Shown one piece after another: positions 1 through 9,500 of a stretch of 64,000 bases of DNA (position 1 is its first letter; each line of letters begins with the position of its first letter). This DNA comes from Nephromyces sp. MM_2019. Taxonomy: Eukaryota > Apicomplexa > Aconoidasida > Nephromycida. Under the pieces are notes generated by a model that made no database searches, was not told the origin of the DNA, and worked only from the letters and a program-made list of their open reading frames with translations. A program made the position numbers and the translations under genes. The DNA lies in NCBI GenBank assembly GCA_015657535.1, contig JADHZB010001491.1, positions 62,001-126,000 on the forward strand. The letters are read 5' to 3'.

Positions 1-476
1 AGGGCAGTTATTAAAGAGTAGATATCTTCTAGATTCTCTTTCTTTCTAAATTAAAGCAGAAATTTTGCAGAAATTGAAAAAAAGGTGAAAATCGTAAAAT
101 CTAAAGAACATCAGAATTTTCAATAAAATGTAGGTTTTTTTGATGATAAGTCTGCCGAAATGGTTACTTCTTCTAATATTAAAAAAAACCAAGAGTTTAA
201 TGGGAAACTGCTTAAGAAACATCTAAATTTAGGCAAAAAACAGCTCCTTGAGAATGTGTGTGTGTGTAGTGATGTTCTTCACTTAAGACACGTAAATTTA
301 GAGAAAAAAGCAGCTCTTTGAGAATACGTATGTGTGTAGTGATTTTCTTTGATTAGCATTGTTTTTTTCCGATTTTATTAGTGCAAAATGAGGTGTGTGC
401 GAAACTGCCAAAGGCAGCTTGCTTTAGTGTGCTTATGCTGATCCTTCCTGCGTCCCTGAAGTAAATATTTTTACAG
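1..476. other. T/G-rich left edge, probably intronic
   Basis: No convincing exon. The plus strand is T-rich with several TG runs, as in introns of the plus-strand genes further right, so this is probably intron of the TFIIF-like gene whose last exons lie at 1731-3488. It contains the tandem duplication at 211-349 and a short hairpin (CTGCC, loop AAA, GGCAG). An open minus-strand frame at 353-586 is judged a shadow. Confidence 0.4.
211..349. repeat. Imperfect direct duplication of about 69 bp
   Basis: Copy 1 is 211-279 and copy 2 is 282-349. Both begin CTTAAGA and share, in order, TAAATTTAG, an A-rich run, CAGCTC, TTGAGAAT, a TG run of variable length, TGTAGTGAT and TTCTT. Copies differ by scattered substitutions and by the TG run length. 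This looks like an old local tandem duplication inside intronic or intergenic DNA. Confidence 0.8.
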
Positions 477-601
477 ACGGGAGAAGCCGGCGATTCTTCT
501 GGTCCTCCAAACTCCTGGGCTAGCAGTTCGTCCAATGTAGATGTTAAACCGCAGGCAGGATATCCTGTGCAGAAGTTAGTTTTCATTGGAATTTGGAAAA
601 G
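477..601 (+). CDS. Candidate upstream exon, Ser/Pro/Gly-rich linker
   Basis: After an acceptor (ATTTTTACAG) the plus strand is open and reads a linker rich in Ser, Gly, Pro and Asn, ending near DVKPQAGYPVQK. A possible phase-2 donor (AG then GTCGAA at 602) would join in frame to the exon opening at 1731. It could be the disordered linker before the winged helix of the TFIIF-like gene. The opposite strand is also open here (353-586), so the choice of strand rests on splice signals and T/TG-rich flanks. Other donors, such as one near 614, are possible. Confidence 0.3.
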
Positions 602-1730
602 GTCGAAAAGAAGGGTGTGTATGTGTGTATGTTCACAAAACCTATATATATAGCGAGTGTGGGTGTCGAAAAAATCTGTAAATCCTTTGCTAAATCTTTT
701 AGATTTGCATTTAGTTGCTCCAATTTATTGCGATATCTGGTAGTAGCAGGGATAAAGCCATATTTAATACACTATGAAGAGAGAAGTCTGCAGAACATTT
801 CCTTCCTCTATCTTGCAGCTATGTCGAGAGTAAAAACTAGATTAAGCTTAAGAATAACACACACAGTCAGCATATATAGTGTGTGTTTGCTAGTGTGTGG
901 CTGTTTTTCAATCGATATAGCCGATTTTTATTAAGTGAGTTTAATTAATGGCTTAGAGGCTATCACGCTATCAGTTTTCTCTTTTATTTTATTAATAAAC
1001 TACCATCATATGAGAAAAGTCCAGCTTGTGTATGTGTGTGTGTATATGGTATTTTTTCCCAGCCTTTATAGTGCCGGCATTAAGTAGAAGGTGTGCTTAC
1101 TTTGGATTCAATGGAATTTTTTCCATTACTTTTGAGTAGCGCTGTGCCAGTGTGTGTGTGCGAGGCTTGTGGTATTGCGTGTATTTTCGCGTATCCCTAG
1201 CTGTGTGGGAGTGTGTGTGCAGGTACTGCCTGCATTCCATGTAGCTGGCTGTTTGAGAGTTTTTGCGCTTAAACTATAAGTGAAAGAAAGAGAAGAAATT
1301 TCGTAAGAAATAGACTAGAAACAGGGGAAAATGAGTATCTTCAACTGATACTGCGAAGGTAATAGAATAAGCAGCGTAAAAGCCAAAAGGAGATGATGAA
1401 ATAAGATTTTCTAGTGTTCAATGAGGGTGTCGTCGATGAATATCCAAGTAGCTGCCACAGGAAATTCATCCTTTTGAAGATTTTCGAGTTGTTTTCTCGG
1501 TTTTTGTGTGTGTTCTTTATTCTGATAGCCTCATTGGTGCGATTTCAATGGATTTTTGCAGCTTTTCCGGAAATTTTTAGCTATTAAATTATACTGTATA
1601 GAGATAGAGATTCATGATTATTTTTGCAGCTCATCCTGTATTAGGGTAGAGTTTTATACTTCTTTTTGCAGTTTATACTGAGTAAATGCAGTTTTCTGCT
1701 TTTGCTGCCTTGAATATCTTCATCACTCAG
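602..1730 (+). other. TG-rich intron-like stretch
   Basis: T-rich with repeated TGTGTG runs and several acceptor-like sites (for example CTCTATCTTGCAG near 817), as in plus-strand introns elsewhere in the window. An open segment near 1420-1500 may be another small exon on either strand; I could not fix its borders. Nothing else was recognised. Confidence 0.35.
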
Positions 1731-3488
1731 GCTAATGTCTTCATCCACGTCATCCACTGTGGGAGGCATAACTGCACCAAAACAACCTTCACTAAAGGAG
1801 GAAGTCAGAGCACGGATAATCCGAATTTTAACCCAGAATATGGGCAGAATGAATATAAAGGTAGTTGGTATATTTTAGTATATATGAAAGAGTATATCTC
1901 TAGTTTCTTTGGGTATTATTTTAGTGAACTGCTTCTTCTCTGGATTTATGGTATAGAAATTTCAAAGAGAAGCTTTTTTTTCCAAGTTTTTCCGCTTTTT
2001 TTCTCTGCTTCTTTAGTAAATAGCACCAAATTTCCAAAAAAAATTGAATTTCTTCAAGTTTTGCGGGTTTTTTCTCTACTTCTTCAGATATCTAATTTCC
2101 AAAGATTTTTTTTTTTATTGCTTGTATACTTGGGTTCATGTTTACACCATATTTTTCTGTTTGCTGCACACGAGTAGGCAGGTTTAACCGCCTTTATAGT
2201 CTTTTTTTCCTGCTATTTTTTCATGGGAAGAATTATTCCATTTCAAATTATTCCCCCTCCATTTATCTTTCCTTTTTCTTGTCTTATAGCTTACTTTTTT
2301 AGATATTTGAACTCTTTCTCCTTTCAGGATCTTATGGCTGTCTTCAAGTTCAAGGAACGCAATGAAGAATTCTTTATAGTACAGGTAATTTCCTTCTTCC
2401 CTTTATGTAGTAATATCAAAATTATAGCCAAACACAATGAACTTATTGATTTTTACCCTAAAATTACAAAAATTCCGCTTTTTTTGCGAAAATTGCTAGT
2501 TATGCCTTAGATGCAGTAGCTTTTACTTTTTATTACTTTATTTTTCCGCTTTTTTGCTTACCCCAGTTATTTATAAGATGAAATAGCATTTTTGATTTTT
2601 TCTACAATTTTCACTTCTAATGATGTGTGTTCGTTGTGATTAAATTGAACTGCGTATACCTCAACGCCCCTACAACTAGCGACGAATTTCACGAACTCTT
2701 ACTTTGACTGCTTTCTAATAATATACTTTAATTTCACCAAATTTTCCTCTTTTTCCTGGAATGTATTTGTGCTTTTGTTAGGTTGAATTTTTTTTCTCTG
2801 TCTTATCAAATTTACCTGACTTTTCCGACAGGAGGCTATCCAGCAATTATGCTCGAAGCAAGCGGTTGATGTCAATGGGAAGAAGGCTAATTTTATTGTT
2901 TTAAAGGTTGAAAATGCTATAATTTTTGATTTATATACGAGGCTGTAGGATTTATTCTACAGTAGATATAGTGGTAATACTTGTGTGTGTGCATTTATTC
3001 TGCAGGTGATAAAATAGTAAAGCGTGTTTCTCTTTTCTTTCTAGATTGTTTATGGGCTTTTTTGTGTGCTAATAATTTTTTTATGTTCCCTCTTTGAAAA
3101 ATCTGCATTTCATCTGTGATATGCATTGTTAGATTTAAATACATAATTATGCTGTGGTTGCTTGTAATCCTCAAATTACTGTGGTATTTTTGCGTACCCT
3201 TTTGTGAATATGTATAATTTCTGAAGAGTCCCAAAATTTGTATCCCGCTTTGCGGATTAATTTATCAAAGAAGCTTTTATTCAACTGAGTCTGAATTCTT
3301 GTTAATTTTTCTATTCTTTAAAATAGTCGCTGCCTTTTACTATATGCTCTTGGAGCATTCCTTTTATTCTTGCTTCATATGTAGTATGTATGTTTTTTTC
3401 CTGTGCAATCTTTTTTCTATTTGCTCCTCATAAATTGGTGTGTCTTTTGCTTGCTTTCCCATGTTTTCAGCCGGAATTCCGACGTTAG
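1731..3488 (+). CDS. C-terminal winged helix of a TFIIF beta (RAP30)-like factor
   Basis: Four exons join in frame: 1731 (or ATG 1735)-1860, 2328-2384, 2832-2906 and 3471-3488, with donors GTAGTT, GTAATT, GTTGAA and TTCAG/ACAG-type acceptors. The product has a Ser/Thr-rich start, then a winged-helix-like domain with MNIKDLMAVFKFK, EAIQQLCSKQ and the end FIVLKPEFRR. TFIIF beta, which helps RNA polymerase II bind and start at promoters, ends in a winged helix with a KDL motif and an LKPEYR-like tail; that tail is the main support. From ATG 1735 the protein would be only about 92 residues, so N-terminal exons are probably upstream, maybe at 477-601 or outside the window. A weaker alternative last exon at 3006-3017 would end in VIK. 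The family call is an inference from short motifs. Confidence 0.55.
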
Positions 3489-3671
3489 ATATGATATCGG
3501 CACTCTAACGCCGCAGTTTTTTTTTTTTTGCGGATTTATTATAAGACTTCATAGGTTCGGTAGTCGCTATTTAGAATGCTTTATCTGGCATTATGTAGGT
3601 AAGTGCTTAGTACTTCTTACAGATTGCCTTCTGCAAGTAATTGATACATATTTCTGAATTTTATAAGTCAG

Positions 3672-3956
3672 CTATCTGGATGAATCCTGAGCAAAGCGAC
3701 TCCCTAAAATTATTAGAAACTGCTGGGAAGCGCAAAATTGAAGTACCTCTCTTTTGCAACCGATTTCTAGAGCAGCTGTGCTCTATTTTCGGTAATATAA
3801 GTTAAAATTATGTAAGGATTGCTTCGAAGTTGTTTTAGTTTAGGAATTCTCATGACCCCATACTTAAACTCGCGCACTCGCCTTTGTGCTACTGCAAGTT
3901 TCTTTTGCCGAAGATGTATCATCCTGCCTCCTTCACTTATGCATAACTCTATTTGA
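3672..3956 (+). CDS. Cyclin-box-like exons (cyclin C/H type?)
   Basis: Exon 3672-3791 (internal ATG at 3680) ends in phase 1 at a GTAATA donor, and exon 3844 onward begins in matching phase after TTTTAGTTTAG. Together they read IWMNPEQ, FCNRFLEQLCSIFG, then RTRLCATASFFCRRC. This follows the start of cyclin C/H-type cyclin boxes: a W-I/M near the start, a Leu-rich helix, then R...ATA..Y..R. Such cyclins bind and activate transcription or cell-cycle kinases. The frame meets a stop at 3954-3956 unless a donor near 3914 is used. A possible 26-base exon at 4193-4218 (SVKLDEYQ) resembles the ASKVEE region. The rest of the box was not resolved and the true start is unknown. Confidence 0.4.
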
Positions 3957-5519
3957 ATCTTGAATGCGCGAGCATCTCTTGGTAATTTTTGTGGTTCGCA
4001 AGCTAGTTGATGGCTCTGAGAGTACTAAACAACCTGGCACTGATTGTTTTTGCCAAGCTACCTGGGTTATAATTTGATGAGCTAATATATTTGTTCTTAC
4101 CTTGTATTGTTAAAAAGCCTTATTGGGATCTCAAGCGATCTATTTGCGCCTTTTTAGTATATGTTTGGTGCACATAATTTGTATCTTCCTAGCTAGTGTG
4201 AAACTTGATGAATATCAGGTAATCTTATTTCTTTGAAAAGTCTAACTATGACGCGTTATTCTTCTATGCGTAAGCTGAATGAATAACTGAGTATTTAGAG
4301 CATTCATGTTATGGGGAAGCTAGCTTATAAGCACCTGCTATCATTTGTTCTGAGATGCATATCAAGTGTTCCTGTTTGCAATATTCCAAAGGTGCTGCGC
4401 TAGCACCATGTTACTTTGATTAACCAGCTGGAAGGAGAGATGCGCTGACGTCCCTCGAGCTTCATTCAAAAAGCTGGTACAGGGGTACTCTGAAAATTTG
4501 CGGAGCTTCAAATTACTAGAGGTGTTTCCTTGGAATTCATGAGCACATAATTGTTAATCGTAGAATTCATTTAGTACGCTGAGTTCTACTCGCACAATTT
4601 TAATCCATTCGCATGTTGTTATTACTTATTTTTTTATGGCTCGTGCGGTTATTGTATGCCTCTGGTAAATTTTGGCTTTACTACAACCAGGGACTGCGAA
4701 GTTTCACAGCGGTCAAAAATGCATATACAAACTAATATATAGTTTTCACTGACAAAAACTTTGTGAAAAAATTGGTAACGTCAACTATTTCTGCTTTTTC
4801 TAGCCGGAAAGATTTAGTAAACTAGCAGTTTGTACTCTGCTGCAATTTGGAACAATGTGAAAACTTTATATTCCCTGCTTGGGATATACTACATGAAAGC
4901 CCATTATTATGATATCTGGTCATGGCATCACTTGAGGAATCTCAAAAATTTTACGTCCATCATTTTTAGCTCCTTTGCTTAAACCTATAATTCGGAGGTA
5001 CCACTTTGGTTTTTTGGCATGCATAGAACTCTTTTTTCCTGTATGGCTGATACTACCACTGCTTGCATAAAGATTACCACTACTTCAAGTTAGACACTTT
5101 TTTGTAGCTTAAATTAGATAACATTATAAGGTTAGTATGTGGTAGCCCTCTGCAACGAACCTTTGAGACAAAGCATAATCTATTTTTTACGCGAGTAAAT
5201 ATGCAACTTTGTATGTCCTGGTATCTGATACATTTTTGGAGCCCAACGCTTTGTCATAATAGCATGCTATCGGCTGCATGTCAGTTAGAATGTGATAGTA
5301 CAATCGCCCTGTTATGCAACACTTAGGAATGGAGCTCTTGAAGTCATAGTCAAACTATATCTCCTGTTCGTTTGGTACCCAGTCCTTCACATTGCAATCC
5401 ATCCTATAGCTTTATAGTATACGTGTAATAGTGAAGTTTGTGTAACTTTTCGGGCTACAAAAATGACTTATGGTATAAAAAGAATATATAAATATATGTA
5501 AACGAGTACGCATTACCAG
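3957..5519 (+). other. Probable introns or intergenic DNA after the cyclin-like exons
   Basis: Apart from the possible small exon at 4193-4218 and an open stretch at 4404-4447, no exon could be supported. The absence of further clear cyclin-box pieces leaves the gene's middle unexplained. Confidence 0.35.
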
Positions 5520-5790
5520 CGGCCATTGGAAAGCGATGGCACTCCCACCACATAATGAAATACTTGGTATTTTGCGTTTAAAATATATTCCGCCATCGAA
5601 TATGGTCAGGCTCTGCTTAAAGCTATATAGCTATACGCCACTTCTTCCTGAAGCAGTACGCCTTCTGCGGCTACAGATGCTTCGCTCTATGCAGAATTCT
5701 CTGAGAGTTTTCGGCAAAATAATTTGTAGAATTGCTTGCTGCAAGCTGGTCGTGCTGGCTGATGAGCCGGGAGTCACCGAAAAGCGTTAG
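5520..5790 (+). CDS. Open exon, unknown; possible 3' exon of the cyclin-like gene
   Basis: After an acceptor (CATTACCAG) the plus strand is open for 90 codons to a TAG at 5788-5790; an internal ATG lies at 5536. The product has many Leu and Arg residues, with MALPPHNEILGILRLKYIPP near the start and PEAVRLLRLQMLRSMQNSL in the middle. The region is richer in G+C than its surroundings. It lies on the same strand 1.5 kb after the cyclin-like exons, and the helical Leu-rich segment would suit the second half of a cyclin, but no residue proves this. It may also be a chance open frame. Confidence 0.3.
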
Positions 5791-6568
5791 GCTATTGCTT
5801 TTTTACGCTTCCATATATAATATATATAATTTGGTACTTAAAAACTAAGCAAGTGATTATCAAGGATATTTATGGTAAACTCCAAACAGCCAAGGTAGTC
5901 TTTTCTTTAAAAATTTTGCTGAAAAAGTTTTTTTGGGTGTAGAAAAAGGTGCGCAATGTGCACCCCACGGTAATGCATTATAAAAAATTAAGCATAGGAG
6001 AAGTGTTTTTCAATTTTTTAGTAAAAGTATCCCTAGTTTCAATAGACTTTAAATCTTCAGCTGGTAAGCGACAAATATGATCTGAATCTGTGAATATAGT
6101 GAATAAAAAATTTTATGGGCGAAGGGCGAAACCATTCGAGTGGTTGCTTTCCATTTTAAATATTTTTGAGTATGACCTAGCTGCACGAATCTAATTCACA
6201 ACCTGGAATGCTCAAGCGCTGAAGGGTCCTGGGATATCAGATGAAGCTATTTATTGCTACGGTATGATCTTTCAAAAGCTCTAAGTAAACTAATTTGAGT
6301 TGATGTTGCATGCTGTTTTTTACTCAGCTTTTTTGATAGTAGCGATTCCTCTGACTTTAACCCGTGAGTTTCGCCTACTTAAAAGGATACAGCGTACCAC
6401 AGTAGATACCTGCTCGTGGATTAGAGTATACCATAATGCTGACGAGTCATCTATCCATTTCATCATACGTTGAGTGTCAAGATTAACAATGACTATGGTG
6501 AATTCAACTTCTAAGCGTACAGGGCGTGTTACAGTAATTTGGGTTGTTATTTGATTGTGCGAGTGGAA
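5791..6568. other. Intergenic, no feature recognised
   Basis: Between the plus-strand exon above and the 3' end of the AP2 gene. Mixed composition, no supported exon, no tRNA-like fold. Confidence 0.5.
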
Positions 6569-9087
6569 TTAAAATTCTGACATTGAGGCCACTTCCTCCG
6601 GTGTGGGCAGTTCCGCCGAAAAAAACACCCTGCTCGGACTATCTTGCCCCCACGGATGTACGTGGTCAAAATTTTGCAGCGCTTGCTGCAGTCCCGTTAG
6701 TACTTCCCATTCTGATCTGTATTCTTCCCAGGTTGTTGTAGGGTAGTCGGCGCATATGCAAGGATAGCACTGACACCAGCATTCGGGATCCAATAACATC
6801 GAAGAATCAAAGAGCTTACCATCGCTTGGTGTCTCCTTTGGAAATACCTTGAGATATTTTTCAATTGAACCAGCATATTCGTACTCGCGCAAATTTTTTT
6901 TTGTGTAGTAAGTGTGATCGCAATCAAGCAGTTTTCCGTCTTCGTGCAATATTTCCTTGTTCCCATAATTCCTGGTAAAGAGCTTCCTCGAGCGTGCTTT
7001 CCCCTCTACCAGCTGAAAACAGTAATTAGTCAAAAAAATTGCAGGTACAGCTACTCCACGCTTGCTAAGCACTTCTGGGGGGCGCTAAAATAGTTTGCTT
7101 TGGCAGGAATCTTATTCAAGAAGCCATAAAGTAGTGTACATTGGTTTGCTGAACAAGTAAACTGATCTAAAGGAATAAAAAGCTAATTTCCTGAGACATG
7201 CAAAACCGAGGAATAATGTTTGAAATTTAAGCCAAAAAAGATGCGCGCACGTTTGCAAAAAAAGTTGCTCATTTTTATAGGAGGTAGGCTTATTATAACA
7301 TTTTTCGATAACTTGGTCAGCAACATGCTTATCAGTACGTACCGTTTGCCGTCGGTGCGATCTTCGGAGAGGCTGGTAATAAGTGTTTGCTTTGTATATA
7401 TTAGCATCGAATACCAAATCAGAGTTTTGGTGTGATTTGGCATAAAGCCCCGTGGGTTGAGGTCGGGAAACTTTGAAACCACTTGGGATCTCTAGCACTA
7501 TTCGTTGCGGCTTTGGCCTCACTTTGCCTCCGTAGCCGACTATATCATTGCGGCACCCTCTGAATAGGTGTCTCTCTTCGCTTGCTCTCTTGCGCTTATG
7601 AGAAACCTTTAGATTGCTAATATCTTGTACTTCGTCCTGGCTTTCCTTATTGCGACGAAATGATTCTTTCTTCCTCATGTAGTCTAGTGTTTTTGGTGAC
7701 AAAGTATTGCCGCACAAAAGGGGTGATATTTGGGATTTTGTTCCTTCATATTGGGGTGTGTGAGTTTCCCCCAAATCTTCCCTGCGAAATGTTCTTAGAA
7801 CTTCAGGGAACCCATGTTCTTTTTTGTATGCTGCGGACTTCCTCACTGTAAGCAAGCATAAAATCCAGATTTTTGTAGAAATATTTTTTGCACTTGCTTA
7901 GTCGCCTGCAAGTGATTTCTGCGGTATTCAGACGAAAGGCAGCAAGCTAGATTTGAAACACGATCCTATTTAAGCGCATCAAATACAGGGGTTCCTGTAG
8001 CCATTGGAACAAACAAAAAGCAAAAAGGGTGAACCTTTTGAATCATTTGCCGCATCAGTTTTTTCGATCGAGCTTTGGTTCAAGATATCCAATACTGAAA
8101 GCAACGAAATTTTTGTTTGTGGTATGAATTTAAAGTGCACTTCATTGCTTAGAACACTCGAATTGTTCTTACCACAGAGTTTAGAGCGCTTCGTTTTTGC
8201 TGAGAGAGGTCTTCCTGATTTAGTCCATCGGTCCACAAAGGCCAGAGCCAACAATTTTGCTCCTTCAAGACCGAATTGCTACAGAGATAACAGATGTTAG
8301 CACTATTGGTAGAGCTTCTCCTGAGTCCTGTATTTTATAGCTTACCTTGCAAGACACAGTCCTTATTCGCATAGCGCCTTTGAAGCGGTATCTAACCCGC
8401 CATTCCTAAATACATGGCACTCGAACGTAAAATCTTTTAAAATCCGAATAAAATATATCCATTATTTCATGATTGAGCAATTTCTTCTAGAAAATGCAAG
8501 GTACATCCTTGCCTGTTAGGTTCCTTTAAAAAATATTTTAGAACTCACTTGGTTGTGCGGGTGAAAATGAGGGGGCCACATATTGTCAGGATATTCTAGG
8601 TTTATCTGCCTTGGTTTAGAGCGTAACTTCCCATTTTCAAACTCTTCTTCGCTTGATTCACCTGCCAATGACAGCACGGACATACCAGATATTTATTCTC
8701 AAGTCTTTCTTAAAACAGCAGTATTATTTACCGAAAGTTAGCATCCTATCACTCCCGTCCGGAAGGTTTTTACCGGAGTATTGGGCCAGGAACTCCGTTA
8801 TTGTAAGGTTTTGAGTTTCTGTGGCACAGAAATGCCTATTTATGAAGTGCTTCAGTTATTAGCGTTACTATAAAAACTTGTATGTCCTGCGCATTAATAT
8901 GCTGTTGGAATAGATCACAGTGACTTGAAATTTTTACCTCTCGTTCCAGAGTTATCGAAGTTTTGCAAGCTGAAGTCAGTATTGCTGCTAGTGGAGCATT
9001 TTGAGTCTGACGTTGTTCCTGCAATTAACGAATTACATTGTGCTACTATAAAACTAAAATACGTTTATAGGTAAATTTGCAACCCAT
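6569..9087 (-). CDS. AP2-domain (ApiAP2-like) transcription factor
   Basis: Eight exons read right to left with matching phases: 9063-9087 (tentative ATG at 9087), 8938-9018, 8774-8818, 8549-8661, 8346-8405, 8173-8278, 7343-7845 and 6569-7012; the protein would be about 458 residues. Residues about 75-140 form the AP2 fold: a strand EWRVRYRFKG, then SCKQFGLEGAKLLALAF, matching the W-R-V, strand and G-x-E-x-A-x-x-x-A helix pattern of ApiAP2 domains. These proteins bind promoter DNA in the nucleus and are the main transcription factor family of apicomplexans. An acidic patch (ESSEEEF) precedes the domain. The long exon after it is basic (SHKRKR); the last exon carries a Cys-rich CWCQCYPCIC. The exon at 9063 and any upstream exons (open frames at 9181-9350) are uncertain; the AP2 exons are firm. 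Confidence 0.72.
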
Positions 9088-9097
9088 CTGTGATCCC

Positions 9098-9500
9098 CTG
9101 TAATCATAGATCCCTGGTGATGGACCAAATATATGTTTTTATTCCTTATAGCGATGCACTGCTTGCTTGAGCATAATGTTGTATGTGGTGTAGTTATTTA
9201 TGTCATTGACCTCATTTTGGCCGTTTTTGCGCTTGACGTATTGCACAATTCTTAGCGTACGGTAAAGACTAAATATGCACATTCTTGTGTTGATTTCGAT
9301 AGTCGTGTCTATAAGTTCCTTCCGGCAACCAGGATGCTTATTTGGCGTTTAAACCATCCTTCAATCCACACTGCGTTGCTTAGTATCTAGGTAACTAATT
9401 GCCTATCGTCGCTTGCCGTATATTTCTTGCTCAGATTGCAGCGTCGCGTTCTCCTGGTATGATAAAACTTCATCATCTCCTTTCGTCTGCAAGTATTTTG
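9098..9500 (-). other. Open minus-strand frames upstream of the AP2 gene
   Basis: Two minus-strand stretches stay open and look coding: about 9161-9348 and about 9404-9490, the latter after an acceptor (ATACTTGCAG). They could be 5' exons of the AP2 gene or the end of another gene. I could not connect them with good donors, so they are not modelled. Confidence 0.3.

Noticed and set aside
353..586. 77-codon minus-strand frame
   Set aside because: It overlaps a plus-strand segment with a better acceptor and a T/TG-rich intron context. Its only possible intron would be about 19 bases.
1420..1510. Minus-strand reading with WIFIDDTLI, similar to a reverse transcriptase F-A-D-D-T-L-I motif
   Set aside because: Only a few residues match, no other reverse transcriptase block is nearby, and the plus strand is open there too.
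5536..5790. Possible copia integrase C-terminus (LPEAV..., SLRVFG)
   Set aside because: The spacing between the two motifs is about half of that in real elements and no other element part is near. A cellular exon or chance frame is more likely.
7979..8254. Long minus-strand frame running through the AP2 region
   Set aside because: Past position 8173 it reads through a good donor (GTAAGA). Splicing there joins in phase to the next long exon at 7845, so the tail of this frame is intron.
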